A stretch of 51,033 nt of DNA from JBHJGS01 sp050331575 (GTDB lineage Bacteria; Pseudomonadota; Alphaproteobacteria; Sphingomonadales; Rhodothalassiaceae). Made by a program: the position numbers and the translations under genes. Shown here piece after piece: positions 32,869 through 42,199 of this stretch. Within the stretch, counting starts at the first letter, position 1. Each line of letters begins with the position of its first letter. The notes under the pieces were generated by a model, which ran no database searches, was not told the origin of the DNA, and saw only the letters and a program-made list of their open reading frames with translations. The DNA lies in the NCBI GenBank assembly GCA_050331575.1, contig JBHJGS010000004.1, positions 1 to 51,033 of the forward strand, given 5' to 3'.

Positions 32869-34730
32869 GGGATGCCGCGGCGCTGAGGCCCCGACGCATC
32901 GCCCTGGTCGGCAATCCCAATTGCGGCAAAACCGCCTTGTTCAATGCGCTGACCGGGGCGCGTCAGAAGGTTGGCAATTATCCCGGCGTCACGGTTGAGC
33001 GCCGCAGCGGCCACCTGCTGGGCGACCGGGAGCGGCGGGTGGAGCTAATCGATCTGCCCGGCTGCTACTCACTCAGGCCGAAGAGTCCCGACGAGTCCGT
33101 GACGTGTGATGTCCTGGGCGGCCGTTTCGACGGCGAAGCGGCGCCGGACTCGCTGATCTGCGTGGTGGACGCGACCAATCTGCAGCATCATCTGCGCTTC
33201 GTGCTGGAACTAAAGGCGCTGGGCCGGCCGATCGTGGTGGCGCTGAACATGATCGATCTGGCGGAGCGGGACGGCATTGTGATCGACGCGGCGGCCTTGT
33301 CAGATCAGCTCGATTTGCCGGTGGTGGCGACCGCTGCCATCCGCCGGCGCGGAACCGGCGAACTGGTCAGCCGCCTATTGGCCCCGTCCGTATGGCAGGC
33401 ACCCGGCGGCGGCTGGCAGCCGGCCAGCCGGACCGAACTGCGCCAGATGCAGGCTGAGGCACGGCGCATCGCCCAGGCCGCCACCGTGCGGGAGGGGCGC
33501 GACCATCGGTTGACCCGTCAGGTGGACCGGGTGTTGCTGCACCCGATGGCCGGGCCGGCGATCCTGGCCGGCCTGCTGTTTCTGATGTTTCAGGCGGTGT
33601 TTTCTTGGGCTGAGGCGCCGATGGCCTGGATCGACCAGGGCGTGGTATGGTTGCAGGGCGCGGTGGATGCCGGGCTGCCGGCGGGTTGGCTGTCCAGCCT
33701 GCTGATCGACGGCGTGCTGGCCGGGGTCGGCAGCGTGATCATCTTCCTGCCGCAAATCCTGATCCTGTTCGCCTTCATCCTGCTTCTGGAGGCAAGCGGC
33801 TATATGGTGCGCGCGGCCTTTCTGATGGACCGGCTGATGGCCGGGGTCGGTTTGAACGGGCGTGCCTTCATCCCGCTCCTGTCCAGCTTTGCCTGCGCAG
33901 TCCCGGGGATCATGGCCGCCCGCACCATCGCCCATCCGCGAGATCGGCTCACCACGATCATGATCGCGCCGCTGATGACCTGTTCGGCGCGCCTGCCGGT
34001 CTATACCCTGATCATCGCCGCCTTCGTCCCGACCCGGACAGTATGGGGCGGCCTGTCGCAGCAGGGGCTGGTGATGTTCGGCCTGTACTTGGCAGGTGTC
34101 GCCAGCGCTCTGCTTATCGCCCTGGTGCTGAAACGCACGCTGACCCGGGGGCGGGCGCAGCCGCTGATCATGGAGCTGCCGAAATATCAGCTGCCCAGCC
34201 TGCGCGACCTCGCCCTCGGGCTGATGGAACGCACCAAGATCTTTCTGGAGCGGGCGGGCCGGGTGATCCTGATGGTGACCGTGGTATTGTGGGCATTGGC
34301 GTCCTTCCCCGGGCCGCCGCCGGATGCCACAGAACCCGCCGTCTATTACAGCCTGGCCGGCTGGATCGGCCGTAGTCTGTCGATCCTGCTGGAGCCGATC
34401 GGCTTTGACTGGGCCATCGCCACGGCGCTGGTGCCGGGCATGGCCGCGCGGGAGGTGGTGGTGGCCGCGCTCGGCACGGTCTATTCACTCAGCGACGAGG
34501 CCGGCGGGCAGAGCCTGGCGGCCAGCCTGCAGCAGGCGTGGAGCCTGCCGACCGCCCTCTCTTTCTTGGCCTGGTATGTGTTCGCGCCGCAGTGCCTGTC
34601 CACCTTGGCGGTGGTGCGGCGGGAGACCAACAGCCGGCGCATGGCGTGGCTGATGGCCGGCTATTTGTTCGCGCTGGCCTATCTGGCCGCGTTCGTGACC
34701 TTTCATCTGGCCCGGGCGCTGGGCGGCTGA
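32865..34730 (+). CDS. feoB: ferrous iron transporter FeoB
   Basis: A 621-residue inner-membrane Fe(II) transporter with an N-terminal G domain: G1 GNPNCGKTALFN, G2 region GNYPGVTVE, G3 DLPGCYSL and G4 ALNMIDLAE. The helical membrane part includes the conserved Gate-type segments with SFACAVPGIMAART and APLMTCSARLPVYTL. It is shorter than E. coli FeoB (773) mainly at the C-terminus and within the extended linker, which is common in alphaproteobacteria. It is coupled to feoA; no feoC was found. Confidence 0.96.
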   Translation: MRDAAALRPRRIALVGNPNCGKTALFNALTGARQKVGNYPGVTVERRSGHLLGDRERRVELIDLPGCYSLRPKSPDESVTCDVLGGRFDGEAAPDSLICVVDATNLQHHLRFVLELKALGRPIVVALNMIDLAERDGIVIDAAALSDQLDLPVVATAAIRRRGTGELVSRLLAPSVWQAPGGGWQPASRTELRQMQAEARRIAQAATVREGRDHRLTRQVDRVLLHPMAGPAILAGLLFLMFQAVFSWAEAPMAWIDQGVVWLQGAVDAGLPAGWLSSLLIDGVLAGVGSVIIFLPQILILFAFILLLEASGYMVRAAFLMDRLMAGVGLNGRAFIPLLSSFACAVPGIMAARTIAHPRDRLTTIMIAPLMTCSARLPVYTLIIAAFVPTRTVWGGLSQQGLVMFGLYLAGVASALLIALVLKRTLTRGRAQPLIMELPKYQLPSLRDLALGLMERTKIFLERAGRVILMVTVVLWALASFPGPPPDATEPAVYYSLAGWIGRSLSILLEPIGFDWAIATALVPGMAAREVVVAALGTVYSLSDEAGGQSLAASLQQAWSLPTALSFLAWYVFAPQCLSTLAVVRRETNSRRMAWLMAGYLFALAYLAAFVTFHLARALGG

Positions 34731-34769
34731 GCAGCGCGGGTCGATCGTCCCTGACGGGCCCTTTTGTCG

Positions 34770-34814
34770 CTGATGATGAGAATATGTTGCATTAGCAGTC
34801 GCATCTGTTATGAC
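34770..34814 (+). promoter_or_regulatory. candidate iron-responsive promoter of the hmu operon
   Basis: TTGCAT (34787-34792) and TATGAC (34809-34814) are 16 bases apart. The preceding TGATGATGAGAATATG resembles the GATAATGAGAAT half of Fur boxes and overlaps the -35. An iron-repressed promoter for hmuTUV fits, but the similarity is imperfect and read by eye. Confidence 0.35.
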
Positions 34815-34944
34815 AGACACAGGTCGGGGCGCTGGTCCCGCAGAATCGGTCGTCGCGCTTCAGGGGCAGGAAGCACGCCGGCCGATCCCGAGCGCCCCGA
34901 CCAGCCCTTGTCTTGCACCAAGCTTAGCCATCGGGAGCTCTGCC

Positions 34945-35811
34945 ATGCCGTCGGTCCGCCTTTTCGCGCTTCTGGGAATGCTTCTTGGTATGGCGGCGCC
35001 GCTGCGCGCCGAGCCTCCGCAGCGTCTTGTCTCCGCCGGTGGGGATCTGACCGAGATCATCGTGGCCTTGGGGATGGACGACCGCCTGGTCGGGGTCGAC
35101 ACCACCTCGACCTATCCGCCCCGGGTTACCGACTTGCCGCAGATCGGCTATGTCCGCAGTCTGACTGCGGAAGGCGTGTTGTCCCTTGCGCCGGACCTAA
35201 TGATCGCCTCCCATGACGCCGGGCCTGCCACCGCGCTTGATCAATTGCGCGCAGCGGGCCTGACCGTGGCCTTGGCACCCGATATTGAAGGCGCGCCGGG
35301 CGTGCCGGCCAAGATGCGTTTTGTCGGCGATCTGCTGGACCGGGAGAGCCAGGCGGAGGAATTGGCGGCGACGTTCGAGCAGGACATGGCCGATGTCGCT
35401 CGGGTTATCGACCAGTTGGAAGACCGGCCGAAAGTGTTGTTCATCTTGTTTGTGCGCGACGGAACCCCGATCGTGGGAGGGCGCGGCAGCTCCGCTGACG
35501 CGATCATCACACTTGCCGGCGGGCAAAATGCCGCCGACGGCATCGAGGGCTACAAACCGATGAACCGGGAGGCCATGATCGCCGCCGCGCCGGACGTGGT
35601 GTTGATGATGACCCGGTATGTCGAAAGCGAAGGCGGCCTGGATCGGATACTGGCGCGACCGGATGTGGCGCTGACACCGGCCGGGCAGGCGCGCCGCGCC
35701 GTGGTCATGGACGGCCTTTTGCTGCTGGGCTTCGGCCCGCGGACGCCGCAAGCGGTGCGAGATCTGGCCCGCGCGCTGCACCCCCAGGCCGGCCCGCAGT
35801 TGGGCTATTGA
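34945..35811 (+). CDS. hmuT: heme ABC transporter periplasmic-binding protein
   Basis: A 288-residue periplasmic protein of the TroA-like helical-backbone fold. The signal peptide is MPSVRLFALLGMLLGMAAPL with cleavage after RAE likely. VSAGGDLTEIIVALGMDDRLVG, GYVRSLTAEGVLSLAPDLMI and GGRGSSADAIITLAGG are typical of HmuT, which carries one or two heme molecules to HmuUV; Tyr residues such as that in QIGYVRSL could coordinate heme. ATG 34945 is preceded by GGGAG. The next gene begins four bases later. Confidence 0.9.
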   Translation: MPSVRLFALLGMLLGMAAPLRAEPPQRLVSAGGDLTEIIVALGMDDRLVGVDTTSTYPPRVTDLPQIGYVRSLTAEGVLSLAPDLMIASHDAGPATALDQLRAAGLTVALAPDIEGAPGVPAKMRFVGDLLDRESQAEELAATFEQDMADVARVIDQLEDRPKVLFILFVRDGTPIVGGRGSSADAIITLAGGQNAADGIEGYKPMNREAMIAAAPDVVLMMTRYVESEGGLDRILARPDVALTPAGQARRAVVMDGLLLLGFGPRTPQAVRDLARALHPQAGPQLGY

Positions 35812-35815
35812 TCCG

Positions 35816-36886
35816 ATGGCGCGGGTCAGTGCCGCCGCTGCGCCCACGCTTGCCCGCGCCTATGCCGGCCCAGCGGTAATCCTGCTAGGCCTGGCCACCG
35901 CCGCATCCTTGGCGGCCCTGGCGGAACTCACCCTCGGCCCTGTTGCCATTCCGGTTGAGGCGGTGTTGGACGTGCTTGCCGGGCAGGGGGACCCGGTCCA
36001 TCAGGCGATCTTGATCCAGATCCGTCTGCCGCGCGTCTTGACCGGCATCGCGGTGGGGGCCGCGCTGGCCTTGGGCGGCGCTGTTCTCCAGGGCCTGTTG
36101 CGCAATCCGCTGGCCGATCCCGGACTGATCGGGGTCACCGGCGGAGCCTCCTTGGGCGCCGTCGGCGTCATCGTGCTGGGGGATCTGCTGCTCGGCGGCA
36201 TCGCCGATCCGCTGCGGCCGTTCATCCTCCCGCTGGCCGCGTTCCTCGGCGCCGCGGCGGTTACCGGCTTTGTGTTCATGCTGTCGCGTCATGGCGGTGC
36301 GATCTCCGTCGGCACGTTGATCCTGGCCGGTGTGGCGATTACCGCGATCGCCGAGGCAGGCATTGGCGCGCTCATCTTCTTGAGCGACGATCAACAGTTG
36401 CGCGATCTGACCTTTTGGCTGCGCGGTGCATTGGGCGGGGCGAATTGGACCCTGGTGACGGTGGTCTGTCTGGTCGCCAGTGCCGCCGCGGCTGGGCTGC
36501 TGGGCTTGGCGCGCGCTCTGGATTTGTTTCAACTGGGCGAGCGGGCGGCATTCCATGCCGGCCTGAATGTTGAGGGCGCAAAGCTGCGCGCAGGCCTGCT
36601 GACGGCCCTGGGCGTCGGCGTCGCCACGGCCGCGGCCGGCCCGATCGGCTTTATCGGCCTGGTCGCACCGCATCTGGCACGGCTGCTCGTCGGCGCGGCA
36701 CACCGCTGGGTGCTTCCAGCCAGCGCGCTGCTCGGCATCATCTTGGTTTTGCTGGCGGATTTGGCGGTCCGCTTGGCTGTCCCGCCGGCCGAACCGCCGA
36801 TCGGCCTGGCCACGAGCCTGATCGGCGGCCCGTTCTTCTTGTGGCTGTTGCTTCGGCGCCTGAAGGGGAGAGGCGGCCTTGCTTGA
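35816..36886 (+). CDS. hmuU: heme ABC transporter permease
   Basis: A 356-residue FecCD-family permease with about nine or ten transmembrane helices. Family motifs are RLPRVLTGIAVGAALALGGA, the LLRNPLADPGLIGVTGGASLGA stretch, GPIGFIGLVAPHLARLLVG and the cytoplasmic coupling region before it. It dimerises to form the channel for heme from HmuT. It begins four bases after hmuT and overlaps hmuV by eight, so a single transcript is likely. Confidence 0.93.
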   Translation: MARVSAAAAPTLARAYAGPAVILLGLATAASLAALAELTLGPVAIPVEAVLDVLAGQGDPVHQAILIQIRLPRVLTGIAVGAALALGGAVLQGLLRNPLADPGLIGVTGGASLGAVGVIVLGDLLLGGIADPLRPFILPLAAFLGAAAVTGFVFMLSRHGGAISVGTLILAGVAITAIAEAGIGALIFLSDDQQLRDLTFWLRGALGGANWTLVTVVCLVASAAAAGLLGLARALDLFQLGERAAFHAGLNVEGAKLRAGLLTALGVGVATAAAGPIGFIGLVAPHLARLLVGAAHRWVLPASALLGIILVLLADLAVRLAVPPAEPPIGLATSLIGGPFFLWLLLRRLKGRGGLA

Positions 36887-37724
36887 TGTCTGTGATCTGT
36901 CTTTGGCCTATGGTCGCCACTTGGCGGTGGACCGGCTCACGCTGTGCTTGCCGCCGGGTCAGCTGACCGCGTTGTGCGGACCGAATGGAGCCGGCAAATC
37001 CACCCTCCTGGCTGGGCTGGCCGGCGACTTGGTGCCGCGATCCGGCACGATCCGGCTGAACGGTCAGGATCTGGCCGCCATGTCGCCGGCGGCCCAGGCG
37101 CAAGCCCGCGCCGTTCTGGAGCAGTCTCCCAGCTTAACGGCGGCCTTCAATGTCCGCGATCTGGTCACCCTGGGCATACCCACCTGGATTAAGCCGCAGG
37201 CGGCACAGGCGCTGGTGACCGCGGTGCTGGCCGAGCTCGGGCTCGCCGCGCTTGCCCAGCGGCCGGTGTCCGCCCTGTCCGGCGGCCAACAACATCGCGC
37301 CCATTTTGCCCGGGCCTTGGCGCAGCTGCGCGCCGGCCGGCAATCCGGCGGCGGCCACTATTTGTTGCTGGACGAACCGACCGCCAGCCTGGATATCGGC
37401 TATCAGATTGAGGTCATGCAGGCGGCTCAGGCCGAGGCGCGCAGCGGCGCCGGCGTCATTGTGGTGCTGCACGACCTGAACCTGGCCGCAGCGTTCGCCG
37501 ACCGGATCGTGCTGATGCAGGCCGGCCGCCTGATCGCGGATGGGCGGCCCGATGCCATGTTGACCGCGGCAAGGCTCAGCGCGTTATACCAAACCGAGAT
37601 CGCCGTGTCCGAGATTGCCGGCCGGCCTCATATCAGACCTGTGTTTGAGCCCGGGTCGGCCGGGTCCAGCCGAGAAAGGAGCGCTCATGTTCATCGCTAT
37701 GAACCGCTTTCGCGTATTGCCTGA
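36879..37724 (+). CDS. hmuV: heme ABC transporter ATP-binding protein
   Basis: A 281-residue ATPase that drives heme import through HmuU. Walker A is GPNGAGKST, the Q-loop region LEQSPSLTA, the signature LSGGQQHRAHFARAL, Walker B LLLDEPTASLD and the H-loop VVLHDLNLAA. The start appears to be TTG 36879 inside the end of hmuU, since the first ATG is far downstream of the N-terminal strand. Overlap on both sides (eight bases with hmuU, 38 with the next gene) indicates tight coupling. Confidence 0.93.
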   Translation: MLDVCDLSLAYGRHLAVDRLTLCLPPGQLTALCGPNGAGKSTLLAGLAGDLVPRSGTIRLNGQDLAAMSPAAQAQARAVLEQSPSLTAAFNVRDLVTLGIPTWIKPQAAQALVTAVLAELGLAALAQRPVSALSGGQQHRAHFARALAQLRAGRQSGGGHYLLLDEPTASLDIGYQIEVMQAAQAEARSGAGVIVVLHDLNLAAAFADRIVLMQAGRLIADGRPDAMLTAARLSALYQTEIAVSEIAGRPHIRPVFEPGSAGSSRERSAHVHRYEPLSRIA

Positions 37725-38016
37725 CCAGACGGAGGCGTTTGAGACTGTCTGGCGCAGCCGCGAATCGCATTTGGACACGGTGCCGGGCTTTATGTCGTTT
37801 CGGCTGCTGAAAGGGCCGGAGCGCGAGGACCATGTGCTTTACGCGTCCCACACTTTGTGGGCCGACCGCAGTGCCTTTGAGGCCTGGACGAAGTCGGAGC
37901 AGTTCCGCAAGGCGCACGCCCAAGCCGGTAGCAACAAGCCGATGTATCAGGGCCATCCCGAATTCGAGGGCTTTGAGACCATCCTGGAGCAGGAGCGGCG
38001 CTCCACTGCGGCATAA
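37687..38016 (+). CDS. antibiotic biosynthesis monooxygenase (ABM)-fold protein, probable heme-degrading
   Basis: A 109-residue ABM/IsdG-like protein: MFIAMNRFRVLPDQTEAFE at the N-terminus, then VPGFMSFRLLKGPE, and a C-terminal part with THTLWADRSAFEAWTKS-like sequence around residues 58-75. HmoA/HmoB and IsdG heme oxygenases have this dimeric fold, and the place at the end of a heme-import operon supports such a role. AAAGGAG precedes the ATG, which lies inside hmuV. Generic ABM proteins with other substrates cannot be excluded. Confidence 0.8.
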   Translation: MFIAMNRFRVLPDQTEAFETVWRSRESHLDTVPGFMSFRLLKGPEREDHVLYASHTLWADRSAFEAWTKSEQFRKAHAQAGSNKPMYQGHPEFEGFETILEQERRSTAA

Positions 38017-38072
38017 GCAAGCGCGCGTCGACCGCGCGGAACGGATCGGTGCTGCGCGGCGCTTGTGCCCAC

Positions 38073-39086
38073 ATGAGCCGCAAAACAGCGCCGGCGCAAA
38101 GCCCAGACACCCCGAGCCCGGCGATGGTCGGCCTGCGCGAAACGCGGACCGACGCGCCGGGGTGGCGCCGCCGCCGCGCCGGCCGCGGCTGGACCTATCT
38201 GACCGAGACCGGCGAGCCTTTGCCCAACGCCCATAAGCGGCGTTGCCGAGATTTGGTGATCCCGCCGGCCTGGGCGGCGGTCTGGATCAATCCCGACCCC
38301 AAGGGCCACATTCTGGCGTATGGCGAGGATGAAGCGGGCCGGCGGCAATATATCTATCATCCCGCCTGGCGGGCTGCGCGGGAACGCGCAAAGTATCAAG
38401 ACTTGCCGGCCTTTGCCGATAAGCTGCCCAGGTTGCGCCGGCGCATCGCCCGCCTGTTGCGCGACCCGCCAGATGACCGAGCCTTGGCCAAAGCGGTGCT
38501 GGTGCGCCTGTTCGATCGCGGCGCCCTGCGCATCGGCAGCCGGCGCACCGTCCCGGACGCGTTCGGCGCCACCACCTTGCGCAAACGCCATGTCGAGCTG
38601 GACCGGAACAGCGGTGCCATGACCCTAGACTATCGGGCCAAGGGCGGCGCGCGGCGCCAATTGGTGCTGCAGGACGCCAGGCTGGTTCACGCGTTGGCGC
38701 ATCTAGAGGCATTGCCGGGCGTAGCCCTGTTCGACCTGCCATCGGGGCCGCTGCGCTCGGAGGACGTGAACGGCTTCATCGCCGATCTGATGGGTCAGGG
38801 CTTCAGCGCCAAGGATTTCCGCACCTGGACCGGATCATCCCAAGCAGCGGGCCATCTGCGCGGGTCCGATCAGCTGAGCATCACCGCCATGTCGCGCGCG
38901 GTCGCCGACCGGCTCGGCAACACGCCGGCGATCGCCCGGTCCAGCTATATCCACCCCGCGCTGATCGAATTGGCCCGCCAACGCGCACGGCCTGAGCGCT
39001 TGGCCGGGCCCCGTCGCCTGCGTCGGGAAGAGCGCGCCTGCTATGGGGCGATCCAGGACTATGAAGCCGCGGCGAACACCGATTAG
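38073..39086 (+). CDS. type IB DNA topoisomerase
   Basis: A 337-residue bacterial/poxvirus-type topoisomerase IB that relaxes supercoils by a 3'-phosphotyrosyl intermediate. The N-terminal domain has GWTYLTETGEPL and IPPAWAAVWINPDPKGHILA, and the catalytic core has LRIGSRRTV, ATTLRKRHVEL, SAKDFRTWTGS and the nucleophile Tyr in IARSSYIHPALIE. The start at 38073 (MSRKTAPAQSPD) is the likeliest; an earlier in-frame TTG or GTG codon lies nearby. It follows the heme operon by 56 bases and may be a separate unit. Confidence 0.93.
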   Translation: MSRKTAPAQSPDTPSPAMVGLRETRTDAPGWRRRRAGRGWTYLTETGEPLPNAHKRRCRDLVIPPAWAAVWINPDPKGHILAYGEDEAGRRQYIYHPAWRAARERAKYQDLPAFADKLPRLRRRIARLLRDPPDDRALAKAVLVRLFDRGALRIGSRRTVPDAFGATTLRKRHVELDRNSGAMTLDYRAKGGARRQLVLQDARLVHALAHLEALPGVALFDLPSGPLRSEDVNGFIADLMGQGFSAKDFRTWTGSSQAAGHLRGSDQLSITAMSRAVADRLGNTPAIARSSYIHPALIELARQRARPERLAGPRRLRREERACYGAIQDYEAAANTD

Positions 39087-39113
39087 AGTGCGCGCAGTTG
39101 CTGGGAGAGCCTG

Positions 39114-40220
39114 ATGCACACGCCTTGCCTGATCCTGGATCATGACCGGCTGGCCGCCAATTGCGCGCGCATGACGTACCGCGCCGAGGCGCTGGGCGTG
39201 GCCCTGAGACCGCACGGCAAAACCGCGAAATGCGCGGCCGTTATCGATCTGGCGCTGGCCGGCCGACCCAAGGCGATGACCGTGTCGACCCTGGCCGAGG
39301 CGCGCCACTTCGCCCAAGCCGGGTATCGCGATATCACATATGCGGTCGGGCTGGTGCCGGCCAAGATGGACGAGGTGGCGCGGCTGCGAGGGGACGGGGT
39401 TGATCTGAAGGTCATTCTTGACACGCCGGAGGCCGCACGGGGCCTGGCGGAGGCTTGGCCGGAGGGCGCGCCGGGCCTGTCCGTGCTGATCGAGCTTGAT
39501 TGCGGCGGCCATCGCGGCGGCGTGCCGGCAGAGGATGACCAGGCCCTGATCGCCGTGGCTGAGGCGCTGACCGGCCGGGTGTCGCTGCAAGGGGTGCTTA
39601 CCCATGGCGGACAGTCCTACCACGCGGACACGATCGACGCCATTCGATCGGTGGCCGAGGCGGAGCGGCGCGCCGCCGTCCATGCCGCGGCCGTCCTGCG
39701 GGCCCGGGGAACGGCCTGCCCGATCGTCTCGGTCGGGTCCACGCCCACGGCCTTGTTTGCCGAGCATCTGGACGGCGTCACCGAGATGCGCCCGGGGGTC
39801 TATATGCTGTTCGACCGGTTTCAGGCCGGGCTGGGCTGCTGCACCGAAGCGCAGATCGCGGTCAGCGTGCTGGCCAGCGTGATCGGCCGCCGTGCGGACC
39901 AAGGCTATGCCCTGATCGACGCCGGCGCGCTTGCCTTGTCTCAAGACCTGAGCACCGCCGCGCAGGACGGCCAGCCGATCTACGGCACGGTGTGGGATGA
40001 AACCGGCCAAACCCGGCTGGGCGATCTAATCGTCTCCAAGGTCAATCAGGAGCATGGCTTTGTCACCAGCCCCTCTGGCCTGCGTGACTTGCCCGGGCTC
40101 GGCGAGCGGGTGCGCATCCAGCCCAACCATGCCTGCATGACCGCAGCCCCTTATGACCGCTACCATGTCCAGGGCGGTTCGGCGGACGGGCAGATCTGGT
40201 CGAAGCTGACCGGCTGGTAG
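39114..40220 (+). CDS. DSD1-family PLP enzyme (D-threonine aldolase / D-serine dehydratase-like)
   Basis: A 368-residue fold-type III PLP enzyme. The N-terminal barrel starts TPCLILDHDRLAANCARM and has the PLP Lys in LRPHGKTAKC; GGHRGGVP and VSVGSTPTA are phosphate- and substrate-binding parts. The C-terminal domain shows PNHACMTAAPYDRYHV, the His/Cys metal site of this family. The reaction is either retro-aldol cleavage of D-threonine or dehydration of D-serine or D-threonine; the sequence alone does not settle it. It lies 27 bases after the topoisomerase gene. Confidence 0.88.
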   Translation: MHTPCLILDHDRLAANCARMTYRAEALGVALRPHGKTAKCAAVIDLALAGRPKAMTVSTLAEARHFAQAGYRDITYAVGLVPAKMDEVARLRGDGVDLKVILDTPEAARGLAEAWPEGAPGLSVLIELDCGGHRGGVPAEDDQALIAVAEALTGRVSLQGVLTHGGQSYHADTIDAIRSVAEAERRAAVHAAAVLRARGTACPIVSVGSTPTALFAEHLDGVTEMRPGVYMLFDRFQAGLGCCTEAQIAVSVLASVIGRRADQGYALIDAGALALSQDLSTAAQDGQPIYGTVWDETGQTRLGDLIVSKVNQEHGFVTSPSGLRDLPGLGERVRIQPNHACMTAAPYDRYHVQGGSADGQIWSKLTGW

Positions 40221-40388
40221 CCACCCAGCCGCTGTCTTGTGGGCGGCGCCAAGATGCCCACATCCTCTGGTCCCCACCGCCTGTTTTGCCTGCTGCACCG
40301 GTCCTTGCCGCTGCCGGGTATCGGCTGCGGGAACGGGGCACCGGGCGGGGCGGTTAGTTGCGTGCCACGTCTTCACGGGAGCCTTTCG

Positions 40389-41774
40389 ATGCCGACAAGC
40401 CTGCGCTGTGTTTCGCTTCACCCGATCCTTGCTGCCCTTGTTATCTTCCTTGCTACAGCACCTGGTCTGGCCCAGCTGCCGCAGGTGGCGCGGAATGAGC
40501 AGGGCCTGCCGACGCTGTCACCGGTGCTGGAGCAGGTGACCCCGGCGGTGGTGAATATCTCGGTGCGGTCGCAGGCGCCGGTGGAGGCCAATCCCCTGTT
40601 CCGCGACCCGTTTTTCCGGCGCTTTTTCGACCTGCCGGACCTGCCGCCGAGCCGCCCCCAGCTGAGTGCGGGGTCCGGCGTGATCGTTGATGCCGAAAAG
40701 GGCTATGTGTTGACCAACCATCATGTCATCGACGGCGGCGACGAAGTCACTGTAACCCTGCGCGACCGTCGACAGTTCCAGGCCAAGCTGATTGGGAGTG
40801 ACTCCGGAACCGATGTGGCCCTGTTGCAGATCGATGCGGAGGATCTGACCGCGCTGAGCTGGGGCGACTCCGAGGCGCTGAAGGTTGGCGATTATGTCTT
40901 GGCGATCGGCAATCCGTTCGGGCTGGGCCAGACCGTCACCTCCGGTATCATCAGCGCGCTGGGCCGCAGCGGCCTCAATCCGCAGGGCTATGAGGATTTC
41001 ATCCAGACCGACGCCCCGATCAATCCGGGCAATTCCGGCGGCGCGCTGATTACCTTCGACGGCCGGCTGGTCGGCATCAACACCGCAATTATCAGCCCGG
41101 CCGGCGGCAATGTCGGCATCGGCTTTGCCGTGCCCAGCGCCATGGCCCGATCGGTGATGGAGCAGTTGCTGGACTTCGGCGCGGTGAGCCGCGGTCGCTT
41201 GGGCGTGATCGTCACCGACGTCACGCCGGACCTGGCTGAGGCCATGGGTCTGGATGTCCGCCGCGGTGCCGTGGTCAATCAGGTGGAGCAGGGCACGCCG
41301 GCGGCGCGGCTAGGCATCGAGCCCGGCGACGTGATTGTTGCGGTGAATGACCGGCGGATCGATGACACGGGGGATTTGCGCAACCGTATCGGCCTGATGC
41401 GCGCCGGCACCGAGGTTGAGATCAGCTGGCTGCGCAACGGCCGGCGCCGCACCCAATCCGTGCGCCTGGGCGATGCCACTCAACAGGCCGAAGCCGCCGC
41501 GGCGGTGGCCGAACGGCTGGAGGGCGTGCGGCTGCGCGATCTGCAAGAAGGCGATGCCTTGTATGGGCAAGTGTCCGGCGTGCTGGTGGCCTCTGTAGAG
41601 GCGGGCAGTCGGGCCGCGCGCCAGGGACTGCAGCCCGGAGATGTGATCCTCGGCGTGAACCGCCGCCGCGTGGAAAGCCTGGACCAACTGCGCCAGCGCC
41701 TCAGCGGCAGCCAAGGCCCGCTCGGGCTGACCGTTCAGCGAGGCCAAGACCGGCTGTTCCTGGTGATCAGCTGA
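40389..41774 (+). CDS. periplasmic Do/HtrA-type serine protease
   Basis: A 461-residue DegP/DegQ-like protease with signal peptide (hydrophobic helix after MPTSLRCVSLHP, cleavage near GLAQ). The trypsin-like domain has catalytic His in LTNHHVIDGG, Asp in GTDVALLQID and Ser in PGNSGGALITFDG, followed by two PDZ domains at about residues 265-355 (GRLGVIVTDVTPDLA) and 370-455 (QPGDVILGVN). It degrades or chaperones misfolded envelope proteins. GGGAG precedes the ATG at 40389; earlier frame start at 40239 is rejected because it precedes the signal peptide. Confidence 0.95.
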   Translation: MPTSLRCVSLHPILAALVIFLATAPGLAQLPQVARNEQGLPTLSPVLEQVTPAVVNISVRSQAPVEANPLFRDPFFRRFFDLPDLPPSRPQLSAGSGVIVDAEKGYVLTNHHVIDGGDEVTVTLRDRRQFQAKLIGSDSGTDVALLQIDAEDLTALSWGDSEALKVGDYVLAIGNPFGLGQTVTSGIISALGRSGLNPQGYEDFIQTDAPINPGNSGGALITFDGRLVGINTAIISPAGGNVGIGFAVPSAMARSVMEQLLDFGAVSRGRLGVIVTDVTPDLAEAMGLDVRRGAVVNQVEQGTPAARLGIEPGDVIVAVNDRRIDDTGDLRNRIGLMRAGTEVEISWLRNGRRRTQSVRLGDATQQAEAAAAVAERLEGVRLRDLQEGDALYGQVSGVLVASVEAGSRAARQGLQPGDVILGVNRRRVESLDQLRQRLSGSQGPLGLTVQRGQDRLFLVIS

Positions 41775-41865
41775 CCGACGTCGCCCCTGCTGGAGGTTTG
41801 CGATATAGCGTTTGTTCGCGCTCAGAACTATCCATTACGCTGGTTCGCGTTTAGGGGAGCGGAAA

Positions 41866-42138
41866 ATGGCGGTTATTGCGCCGCTTGATGCAATCATAGA
41901 TCGGATCCACGGGCCTGATGATGCGCGAGATTTCGCCTGGACAGGGACGGCGATCCTGGTCTTCAGCGTGGTCCCGTTGCTGTTTCTGCCGCAATTTGCG
42001 CCGTCTGCGATCGACACGGGCCCCTCCTTGAGCCTGCTTGCAGCGCTGGGCTGCGTGTGTTGCCCAGCTGTTCAGGCGCGCAGGGCGGTGCGTAAGTTAC
42101 AAGGAATTGGATCATGCTCCAGCCATCGGCGAGTCTAA
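41866..42138 (+). CDS. small membrane protein, unknown
   Basis: A 90-residue protein starting MAVIAPLDAIIDRIHGPDDA, with two hydrophobic segments (about residues 27-45 and 50-68) and a basic, Cys-containing tail. GGGGAGCGGAAA before ATG 41866 is a strong ribosome site and is why I prefer this start to 41812. No family is recognised. It lies between the HtrA-type protease and a second tiny membrane protein. Confidence 0.5.
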   Translation: MAVIAPLDAIIDRIHGPDDARDFAWTGTAILVFSVVPLLFLPQFAPSAIDTGPSLSLLAALGCVCCPAVQARRAVRKLQGIGSCSSHRRV

Positions 42139-42199
42139 AGGCTCGCATAGGTGGGCTGGGATCTGCTAATATTGAAGCGTCAGCATTGGGAGAGGCACC

